Positions 1 through 6,446 of a DNA stretch of 16,186 bases are shown here, one piece after another (the stretch's first letter is position 1; the number at the start of each line of letters is the position of its first letter). The DNA is from JBAXGE01 sp044344145 (GTDB lineage Bacteria; Planctomycetota; Phycisphaerae; WQYP01): assembly GCA_044344145.1 (NCBI GenBank), contig JBIJDM010000040.1:1-16186 (forward strand), written 5' to 3'. The notes beneath the pieces were generated by a model. It searched no databases. It was not told the DNA's origin and was given only the letters and a program-made list of their open reading frames with translations. The position numbers and the translations under genes were made by a program.

Positions 1-157
1 CATTGTGGTGGGAACCCGTCCTTGGGTTGCCTACTACCGTATGATACTATTATGCTATAACTTGTGTGGAACAACGAGGGCAACGCCCTGGGCTATATAA
101 ATATTGCCCCGTTGGGGCAGAATACCCAAAGCTCCCCGGAAATGCCGGATGAGCCAC
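1..157. repeat. Hairpin-rich intergenic stretch resembling a dispersed PVC-type intergenic repeat
   Basis: No gene is visible in the first 157 bases. Seen directly: hairpin AACCC/GGGTT (13-17/24-28); hairpin AGGGC-AAC-GCCCT (77-89); hairpin TGCCCC-GTT-GGGGCA (105-119), separated from the previous one by an AT-rich spacer; and CCGG/CCGG inside GCTC/GAGC (131-154). The loops AAC and GTT of the two central hairpins are complementary. From memory, planctomycete and verrucomicrobial genomes carry many intergenic copies of short sequences of this look, which yield spurious translations containing 'GNALG' and 'APLGQ'; reading 80-119 forwards gives such a string. Only one copy lies in this window, so its repeated nature cannot be shown here. 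Confidence 0.4.
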
Positions 158-188
158 AAAAACTAAGGCCCTGCGAACAGGGCCTTAG
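158..188 (-). terminator. Rho-independent terminator of the ABC/DUF4340 operon
   Basis: Read on the minus strand, a perfect 11-bp stem (CTAAGGCCCTG paired with CAGGGCCTTAG, 188-178 and 173-163) closes a TTCG tetraloop and is followed directly by TTTTTGTGG. It starts 28 bases after the stop codon of the DUF4340 gene and is the natural end of that operon. A UUCG loop on a GC-rich stem plus a U-tract is a textbook intrinsic terminator. Confidence 0.93.
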
Positions 189-215
189 CGCTCTTCAAAA
201 TTGCAGCGTGGTGAA

Positions 216-2117
216 TTAATTAGGGGCGGTGGCCGATTGCGTGGCCGGCTGTGTGGTCGGCGCGGCATAGCTGGGGACGCGTAACGCATCATAGAGATCG
301 CCGGTAATCTGGAAGGTCCACTCGGTCTGTTCACCGCGGGTGAGGACACCCCAAGCCTGATCCTTGAAGTCGCCCTGCTGGGTATAGACCGCCAATTTCC
401 AGGTTTCGATTTTCGCCGCCACCGGGCCGGCCGTCTGCACCGCCAAAGCGGTCGCGGGCGCGGGCTGGGTGATGCTGGTATCCACCGCCAACTCCACGAT
501 GTACGCGGGTTTGGCTTTGGCATCCACCGGGGTGCTGATCCAGCGCGTGATCGGGAAGGGATCGAGCCGGGCCAGCAAGGTGGTCATCTTGGCTTCATCA
601 GCCGGAGCGGACTTGCTGCCGGTCACAACCTGCCAGGCAGTGCCGTCGCGTTTGAGCTTGATGGTCTGTTTTTCCGCCGTCTGTTGCAGCGTGATGGCGG
701 AGATGGCTTTGGCGGGAATCTTGTCGGTCTGATGCTGCCGCAGGTCATGGCCGGTGGGCCGCAAGCGAACCAGATCGGCGCTGAGCACGAGATAGACGGT
801 GGCTTCGCCCTGACGCATCACGGGAGTGACCAGTTCTTCCTTCTGGGGCTGACCGATCAGCAGCACTTCCTGCTGGGTCTCGCCGGGAAGGGTGAAGCTT
901 ATCTTGGACAACGCGGGATCCAGCCCCATGGCCTTGAGATCACCCACGCCGTCCACATATTTGTTGACGCGCAGATTCTTGGCGGCGGTGGTAAAGTCTC
1001 CCACCGCAAAAGTATCGGCCCCGTAGGTATAGGGCGCGGTGAACTTCCAATCCTCGCCGGTCTTGGCCAGAACCAGCTTGTCCGCGCCGCGGGCAATTTC
1101 GATGCCGGTGGCATTGCTGATATCCTTGGCCAGAACTTGCGTGGCGCGGAAATCACTCATCGGCACATCGAGTTTCTTGAGCAGATCACCGTTGATGGTG
1201 ACCACATCAGAATTGGCCGAACCGGTCGCATAAACATACTTGTGCGGCAGATCGCTGTAATTGCCCAACTGCAGTTTCGCCACTTCCACCGGAGCCGCCG
1301 GGACGGTGGTGGTCTTGGTCGCGGCCCCCGCCTTGCGGGCGATCAGGGTTACAGCCGGATTGGCCAGCCCCACGGCGGGGTGATTCTTGGCCAGACTCGA
1401 GAAGTTCACCACCTGCCCGGTAAGCATGTCGGAAACGATACCGCTGATCAGCGCATCATTGGCCCGCGCCGCCACCGGGGCGGTCAGCTTCCAGCCCGAG
1501 GCATCCTTGCGGAAACTCATATTCACATCGGCTTTTTGGATATCCAGCTCAACGATATCAGTCGGCTGGGCGCTGCTGAGGTCTTTGCTGCGCAGATCGC
1601 CGGGGTCTTTGTCGAGACGTTCAAACACACTGGGATCAATTTCATAAGCCAGGTCGGTCTTGCCATCCAGCGTGGCAAAGCGGTTGCCCAGCGCTGAACG
1701 TTTGCCGATGTTGAGCTGGTGCTGGGCGCCGGTATTGTCACCGATGCGGACCACCGCCAGCGGGGACTTCAGCCCCATCTCGGCCAGCGAGCGTGGCCCG
1801 CTTTCCTTGGGCGTGAAGCTATCTTTGTAGACCAGTTCGCCCAGGTCTCGGGCGATGCCGTCAATCTGCCACGAGGTCACATTGGCGGTGACGGGGAAAA
1901 TCATCTGCCAGTCGGCGCCGTTGCGTTTGAGTTCCAGCACTTTGGCACCATCGCGTTCCAGCGCCAAAGTCTGCACGTCTTCAGGTTTGAGCTTAATCAG
2001 GGCATTAGGCGAAACTTTATCCTTGGGGCCTTTGCCCTCCTCACGATTCAGCAGCATCAGACCAACAATCGCGAAAATGACCAGACCCAACAGGGCCGCA
2101 GTGAGTTTGAAATTCAT
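216..2117 (-). CDS. DUF4340 domain-containing membrane-anchored protein
   Basis: 633 residues. The N-terminus (residues 4-24) is one hydrophobic helix followed by a charged stretch (NREEGKGPKDK), so the protein is probably a single-pass inner-membrane protein with a large periplasmic part, or has an uncleaved signal anchor. The rest consists of repeated beta-rich segments of the DUF4340 type, with recurring 'ALERDG..VLELKRNGADWQM', 'SFRKDASGWKLTAPV' and 'KLKRDGTAWQVV' units. Family knowledge: DUF4340 proteins of unknown function often follow gliding-type ABC transporter genes, as here (54 bases after the GldG-like gene). The start ATG at 2117 has a weak GAGAG Shine-Dalgarno 7 bases upstream. 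The C-terminus is rich in Ala, Thr, Pro and Gln (TTQPATQSATAPN), like a flexible tail. Inferred role: periplasmic partner of the upstream ABC system. Substrate and reaction are unknown. The domain call is confident; the function is open. Confidence 0.88.
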   Translation of the reverse strand: MNFKLTAALLGLVIFAIVGLMLLNREEGKGPKDKVSPNALIKLKPEDVQTLALERDGAKVLELKRNGADWQMIFPVTANVTSWQIDGIARDLGELVYKDSFTPKESGPRSLAEMGLKSPLAVVRIGDNTGAQHQLNIGKRSALGNRFATLDGKTDLAYEIDPSVFERLDKDPGDLRSKDLSSAQPTDIVELDIQKADVNMSFRKDASGWKLTAPVAARANDALISGIVSDMLTGQVVNFSSLAKNHPAVGLANPAVTLIARKAGAATKTTTVPAAPVEVAKLQLGNYSDLPHKYVYATGSANSDVVTINGDLLKKLDVPMSDFRATQVLAKDISNATGIEIARGADKLVLAKTGEDWKFTAPYTYGADTFAVGDFTTAAKNLRVNKYVDGVGDLKAMGLDPALSKISFTLPGETQQEVLLIGQPQKEELVTPVMRQGEATVYLVLSADLVRLRPTGHDLRQHQTDKIPAKAISAITLQQTAEKQTIKLKRDGTAWQVVTGSKSAPADEAKMTTLLARLDPFPITRWISTPVDAKAKPAYIVELAVDTSITQPAPATALAVQTAGPVAAKIETWKLAVYTQQGDFKDQAWGVLTRGEQTEWTFQITGDLYDALRVPSYAAPTTQPATQSATAPN

Positions 2118-2171
2118 CGTCGTACTCTCGCAAAACTAAAGGACCAAAACTTCGCGCCACACACCGCTGGC

Positions 2172-4334
2172 TCAGCGCCGCCGGCGCCAGTAAACCACGC
2201 CACCGGCAATCAGGGCCAGCAGCGGAGCGCCGACAAAAATCACGCCCCAGCGGATCAGGTTGTATTCCGTGTCCGTCATATTCCGGATGCGCAGGGCCAC
2301 ACTGGCCTTGGAACTGACCGCAATCATATTCTCGTAATTGCCCAGCCAGTTGATGGTATTGACCCCCAATTCCGCGTTGCCGGGGAACACGGGGACTTCG
2401 GCGATCATGTCACCGATCTGCCGCATCTGGGTATAGCCCAGCACCTCGTTGGACAGCGCCAGCTTGTTGCCAAAGACCGCAATCCGCTGGGCGACAGAGG
2501 CCGCGCCCGGCTGGGTGCTGCTGCCCTTGCGATCGGCCACCACGGCCATCGGGACCGGGCTGGCCACATCATCCTTACTGTCGAACTGCATGTTCGGGCC
2601 GGGGGCTTCCTTGTCGGCCCAGATATCACGGGTCTGATCGGTTTCCACGATGACCGTGGCTTCGGCGTCGGCGGGTTTGCCCGGGGCCACCGTAACCATC
2701 GTGGGCAGGCCCGTCACGCCAGCCTGGCCGCCCATCCCGGCAAACACGCCGGGCAGAGCTTGCAGCGGATCGGTGATCGGATGCTTGGGATAATTCCGGA
2801 ACATCACCTGCGGCGAGGCCTGGCGCTTGCCATTGGGGCCGGGGACCGCAGTAACCACGGTGTAATTGGCTTTGACCAGAATCCCGAAGGGTTTGATCAC
2901 ATCGGCGAAGGCGAAATTCTCGCCCCCGCCGGGATTAAAGGCACTGGCGCCCGCATTGGCTTCGGCCAGGAACAAAACATTACCACCGGCCTCGACATGC
3001 ATCTTGACCGCATCCACCAGTGGCGTGGGGTCCGGGGGCGGCATGCCCATCATCATCATCTGCATATTGGGCGGCTCGGGCGGGAAGACCACCCAAACCA
3101 CATTACGCCCCGCAGCCGGCGGCGGTGTGGGGGCGCCATTTTCACCCGCACCCGGGGCCCATTCACTGACTTCCCAGTTGGCCGCGCGCAAACGGCCGGC
3201 AAATTCGGAATAGTTGCCGGTGATCAGATTCAGCCCGCGTTGCTGCGGACCGGCGGTCAGACCGACAAAGACAATCTTGGATTTCTCCGGCCGCGACATA
3301 CTCAGCAGCACCGAGGCCAGCGCCTGTTCGCCCTCAAAAGTTTCACGGGGCTTCTCATCAGGATTACCGCCGCGCTGGGCCTTGAACATTTCGGAATATT
3401 CAATCGTCTTGACGCTGCCGGGGCCAAAGACCAACACTTTGCCATTACCCAGAGCGGTCAATTGGGTAAGCGTCTCTTCGAGTTTCAGCGGTGGCAGTTT
3501 GTCCAGCGCCGCGTTGAAGGTTTCCAGACGTTCGATCATTTCCTTGTAGATGGCGGTGCGACCGGCGAAATGCTTGGTCATATCGCTGGGCAGACGCAAT
3601 TGCTGGATGTTGTCCCCGGCCAGCACCTTCACAATCCCGACCACCTGTTCGACCGCGCCCTTGATGGACTTGGTCACGGTGCTCCATTCGGGAGTGCTCT
3701 CTTCGCGCATCCGGCGGATTTCCTTGCGGAAGTCCTTCAGGCCATCATCCAGCGCCGTGCCAAACAACCCTTCGTAATATTCCGCGGCTTTGGCGGTATT
3801 GGGAGTGATCTTGTTATTCTGCCGTAATACGGCCAATTCGGCGGCTTCGTCCTTGAGGAATTTCTGCATCACGGGCAACAGTTCGGATTCAAACTGCTTG
3901 ACCAGTTTTTCGTGGCCCGCGGATTCATTGCTGAAGCGTTGCTTGATCATGGCCAGCAGTTCATCGCGGCTGTCCGGGGTGGTCAGCTTAACGCGACTGC
4001 TGCGCCGGCCGAAGTCTTTGAGCAAATCTTCCACCTGCCGGGCCTGCTCGCGCAGCCGCCGGGAATCATCCGTGGAATCCGCCCGCTGGGCCGGGAAGAG
4101 CATGACCAATTCGTAATCACTGGTACCCTTGTCTATTTCCGCCAGCAGCTTCTGGGTCTGCCCCGACAGCGAGAACAGCCCGCCGGTGGTCATGTCCATC
4201 TGGGAGGGCCAGCGCGTGGTCACATAGCCCAGCACACCCAGCAGCACCACACCCAAAACCACCAGCACCAGCGTATTGGCGCCATAAGTCAGGCGCCGGA
4301 GCCGATTCCCTGCCACATCTTTGTTATCTGTCAT
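2172..4334 (-). CDS. GldG-like ABC transporter auxiliary protein
   Basis: 720 residues. One transmembrane helix near the N-terminus (about 20-39) and one at the very C-terminus (about 696-716, followed by RRRR) enclose a large extracytoplasmic region, the architecture of GldG-type 'ABC-type uncharacterised transport system' proteins. The early segment 'DMTTGGLFSLSGQTQKLLAEI' matches the conserved start of that family (usually 'D.T....SLS..T...L'). A charged helical region (about 75-230) may form coiled coil. The middle contains Pro-rich and Met-rich loops: PPP near 390-400 and M424-Q-MMMM-G-M431-PPP. In homologues the central segment carries a sugar-ABC-auxiliary-like fold with a 'GHGE' motif; here the matching place reads 'VFVGLTAGPQQRGLN', so that motif is not kept. 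ATG 4334 has GGAA about 7 bases upstream. It lies 58 bases after the permease gene and 54 before DUF4340, so it is co-transcribed. The substrate is unknown. Confidence 0.85.
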   Translation of the reverse strand: MTDNKDVAGNRLRRLTYGANTLVLVVLGVVLLGVLGYVTTRWPSQMDMTTGGLFSLSGQTQKLLAEIDKGTSDYELVMLFPAQRADSTDDSRRLREQARQVEDLLKDFGRRSSRVKLTTPDSRDELLAMIKQRFSNESAGHEKLVKQFESELLPVMQKFLKDEAAELAVLRQNNKITPNTAKAAEYYEGLFGTALDDGLKDFRKEIRRMREESTPEWSTVTKSIKGAVEQVVGIVKVLAGDNIQQLRLPSDMTKHFAGRTAIYKEMIERLETFNAALDKLPPLKLEETLTQLTALGNGKVLVFGPGSVKTIEYSEMFKAQRGGNPDEKPRETFEGEQALASVLLSMSRPEKSKIVFVGLTAGPQQRGLNLITGNYSEFAGRLRAANWEVSEWAPGAGENGAPTPPPAAGRNVVWVVFPPEPPNMQMMMMGMPPPDPTPLVDAVKMHVEAGGNVLFLAEANAGASAFNPGGGENFAFADVIKPFGILVKANYTVVTAVPGPNGKRQASPQVMFRNYPKHPITDPLQALPGVFAGMGGQAGVTGLPTMVTVAPGKPADAEATVIVETDQTRDIWADKEAPGPNMQFDSKDDVASPVPMAVVADRKGSSTQPGAASVAQRIAVFGNKLALSNEVLGYTQMRQIGDMIAEVPVFPGNAELGVNTINWLGNYENMIAVSSKASVALRIRNMTDTEYNLIRWGVIFVGAPLLALIAGGVVYWRRRR

Positions 4335-4392
4335 AGCCGTTTCCGTATCGCTAAAAAGTTCTCAGATCAAAACCGCCGCATAGCCTTCGGAC

Positions 4393-5127
4393 TTACCGCC
4401 ACTTGCGGCTTTCCAATACCACATAAGTCAGGAACAGGAACAGCGCGTTAATACCCAGGAAGTACACCACATGCGCGGTGCCGATCACTCCCTTGGCGAA
4501 ATCTTCCATGTGCGTTTCCACCGCCAGCCAGCGCAGGGCCGCCCGGCCGCCTTCCCCGATCAACGGCAAATCCGGCAGCAACGGCGCCACCTGCCCGCAG
4601 ATGATCCCCAGGAATAGCAGCGTGACCATGCTGGCCATCGCGGCGACAATCTGGTTCTGGGTCACCGACGAGTAGAACAGGCCGATGGCGATGAACATCC
4701 CGCCCATCAACAGCATGCCCAGATAGCTGGACACCAGCGGGCCAAAATCGGGCCGGCCGTAAATCACCAGCAGCGCCACATAAATCAGCGTGCAGGCCAG
4801 CAGCGCCAGATAGAACATCATCGCCCCGCCAAACTTGCCCAGCACAATCTGCACTTCGGTGATCGGGCTGGTGCGGAGCATCTCAATGCGCCCGGATTTG
4901 AACTCATCGGCCAGCAGGCCCATGGTCATCAGCGGTACCACAAAAATCAACGCATAGCGCGACAGCGTGAAGACCTGCCGCATGCCCGCTGGCTGGCCGG
5001 GGACGAATTCCAGCAGCCCGAAGAAAAAGCCCAGAAAGAGCAGGAAGATCGCCATCACGACATACGCGATGGGCGAATAGAACAGGCCCGTGGTTTCCCG
5101 CCGGGCTAACGTCATGGTGACACTCAT
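4393..5127 (-). CDS. ABC transporter permease, GldF-like (ABC-2 type)
   Basis: 244 residues from the ATG at 5127. I prefer this start because AGGGAG lies 6 bases upstream; the in-frame TTG at 5133 would add only two residues and lie too close to that Shine-Dalgarno. About six transmembrane helices are visible (near 18-40, 57-75, 100-125, 135-155, 165-190 and 220-238). The N-terminus 'LARRETTGLFYSPIAYVVMAIFLLFLGFFF' matches the typical GldF start (…KE…YF.SP.AY….F). The stretch 'LLADEFKSGRIEMLRTSPITEVQIVLGKF' is the cytoplasmic loop and coupling region typical of ABC-2 permeases ('E...GT.E.L...P'). It starts 33 bases after the ATPase stop, so it is in the same operon and should be the membrane channel partner of that ATPase. 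In the gliding bacteria GldA/F/G support motility or secretion; here the cargo is unknown. Confidence 0.88.
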   Translation of the reverse strand: MSVTMTLARRETTGLFYSPIAYVVMAIFLLFLGFFFGLLEFVPGQPAGMRQVFTLSRYALIFVVPLMTMGLLADEFKSGRIEMLRTSPITEVQIVLGKFGGAMMFYLALLACTLIYVALLVIYGRPDFGPLVSSYLGMLLMGGMFIAIGLFYSSVTQNQIVAAMASMVTLLFLGIICGQVAPLLPDLPLIGEGGRAALRWLAVETHMEDFAKGVIGTAHVVYFLGINALFLFLTYVVLESRKWR

Positions 5128-5160
5128 CAGCAACTCCCTAACGCCAAGAAATATATCTCG

Positions 5161-6132
5161 TTAAGCCGCGGCAATCGCGGCGGGGTCGGTAATCTGCACA
5201 AAGAACTCTTCCAACGTGGCGCCTTCGACTTTCATTTCCCGCAAGGCCCAGCCGCGTTGGATAATCATCTGGGCCACGCGTTCGCGCAAATCCGCGCCCG
5301 CCTGACCGCGGATCGCCAGCCGGCACGCCGCCCCGCTACTGAGGACTTCCACATGGGTGACGCCGGGCATCGCCGCCAGCGCGGAACTGACCTGTTCCTG
5401 CGGGCCGCGCACATCCACCACCAGCCGCAACGGACTCATGGTGCCTTCGGCGAGTTTGAGTTTGAGCTCTTCGGGGGTGCCCTGGGCGACAATCTTGCCC
5501 CGGGCAATCACGATCACGCGCTGACAAATCAGTTCGACTTCCTGCAGGATATGGGTACTGAGCAACACGGTATGATCCCCGGCCAGTTCGCCGATCAACT
5601 TGCGGGCTTCCCGAATCTGCGCGGGGTCCAAACCTACAGTCGGCTCATCGAGCACCACCACCGGCGGGTTATGCAGCAACGCATCGGCAATGCCGACGCG
5701 CTGGCGATACCCCTTGGACAACGTGGCAATCAGCGAGTTGCGCCGATCCTTGAGCCAGCAGCGGTCCAGAACATAATCCACGCGCTGTTGCCTCTTGGCC
5801 CGGTCCATACCGCGCAGCCGGGCCTTGAAATCGAGATATTCGCAGACCCGCATATCGGTGTAGACCGGGGCGCTCTCGGGCAGGTACCCGACCTTTTCGC
5901 GCACCGCCAGCGAATCAAAGAAGATATCATGTCCCGCCACGGTGGCCGTCCCACCGGTGGGCGGCAGATAGCAGGTCAGCATGCGGATGGTGGTGGATTT
6001 ACCGGCCCCGTTGGGTCCCAGAAAGCCGACGACCTGCCCTTTGGGCACCTCAAAACTGATCTGATCCACCGCACGGAGGGTGCCATAATCTTTGGTAAGT
6101 TTTTCCACCACGATCTCGGCTGCCTGGGTCAT
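5161..6132 (-). CDS. ABC transporter ATP-binding protein, GldA-like
   Basis: 323 residues. All ATPase motifs are present: Walker A GPNGAGKST (39-47), a Q-loop region reading YLPE (83-86, Glu instead of Gln, normal for the gliding/ABC-2 subfamily), signature LSKGYRQR (138-145), Walker B VVVLDEP (158-164), D-loop GLDP (167-170) and switch His194. A C-terminal domain of about 95 residues (from about 225) follows, as in other ABC-2 exporters and GldA. The protein is cytoplasmic and should drive the GldF-like permease encoded 33 bases downstream. ATG 6132 has GGAG five bases upstream. It is the first gene of a four-gene operon with its own promoter at 6249-6276. The signature motif is LSKGY rather than LSGGQ, which is common in this subfamily and not a defect. 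The substrate cannot be read from the sequence. Confidence 0.93.
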   Translation of the reverse strand: MTQAAEIVVEKLTKDYGTLRAVDQISFEVPKGQVVGFLGPNGAGKSTTIRMLTCYLPPTGGTATVAGHDIFFDSLAVREKVGYLPESAPVYTDMRVCEYLDFKARLRGMDRAKRQQRVDYVLDRCWLKDRRNSLIATLSKGYRQRVGIADALLHNPPVVVLDEPTVGLDPAQIREARKLIGELAGDHTVLLSTHILQEVELICQRVIVIARGKIVAQGTPEELKLKLAEGTMSPLRLVVDVRGPQEQVSSALAAMPGVTHVEVLSSGAACRLAIRGQAGADLRERVAQMIIQRGWALREMKVEGATLEEFFVQITDPAAIAAA

Positions 6133-6241
6133 GATTACTCCAACCTAAACAAAAAGCGTACGCCCTTGGTGAAGGACGTTTGAGTCTGATAGCTCACGCA
6201 CAATTCTGTGCCGGTAGACGGGCTTGAGAACGTCAGCCCGA
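6133..6241 (-). other. Structured 5' leader of the ABC operon
   Basis: The predicted transcript starts near 6241, giving about 110 nt before the ATPase ATG. Three stem-loops follow each other: 6239-6220 (GGGC-TGA / TCA-GCCC with one bulged A), 6211-6198 (GCACA-GAAT-TGTGC) and 6179-6160 (ACGTCCTT-CACC-AAGGGCGT, with one T·G pair). Four bases after the last stem the RNA reads TTTTTGTTT, so this hairpin looks like a weak terminator or attenuator directly before the Shine-Dalgarno (GGAG). The structures are seen by eye only; no folding energy was computed and no known riboswitch is recognised. Confidence 0.4.
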
Positions 6242-6248
6242 GCCATAC

Positions 6249-6276
6249 TTAATACCACACTACTACGTAATGTCAA
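6249..6276 (-). promoter_or_regulatory. Sigma70-type promoter of the ABC operon
   Basis: On the minus strand a perfect -35 box TTGACA (6276-6271) is followed after 16 bases by TATTAA (6254-6249, 4 of 6 consensus positions). Transcription would start near 6241. It points at the ATPase gene and is the only strong promoter-like sequence upstream of it. Confidence 0.65.
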
Positions 6277-6371
6277 GCCGAAGAGTTCGGCCTGAACCTG
6301 CCCTTTTTCCGAACTAAGGCCACGCTACGACCCCTCTACAACGCCGAATTTCAGGTTATCTTGCCGGGGAC

Positions 6372-6401
6372 TTGACCCCGGGGGGGTATTTCCACTAGCA
6401 T
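6372..6401 (+). promoter_or_regulatory. Possible promoter for the nitrite reductase gene
   Basis: TTGACC (6372-6377) and TAGCAT (6396-6401) are 18 bases apart and resemble -35 and -10 boxes. The -35 lies inside an inverted repeat CCGGGG-acttga-CCCCGG (6364-6381), and TACT…AGTA (6405-6417) forms a second small inverted repeat downstream; either could be an operator. The assignment is weak because other -10-like words (TAGTAT at 6414) are nearby. Confidence 0.3.
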
Positions 6402-6446
6402 TACCTACTGATGTAGTATGGATTGTATGAATTTACGAGGTAAGTC

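Noticed and set aside
1719..3827. Open frame of 702 codons on the plus strand
   Set aside because: It lies wholly antisense to the DUF4340 and GldG-like genes, is full of His, Gly, Arg and Gln without any domain, and is what GC-rich coding sequence yields on the opposite strand.
5257..6183. Open frame of 308 codons on the plus strand
   Set aside because: Antisense to the ABC ATPase, whose motifs are all intact; the translation is low-complexity and has no ribosome site.
6145..6246. 33-codon frame in the leader of the ABC operon (minus strand, from ATG 6246)
   Set aside because: Its ATG falls upstream of the transcript start predicted from the TTGACA/TATTAA promoter and it has no ribosome site; the hairpins explain the region better.
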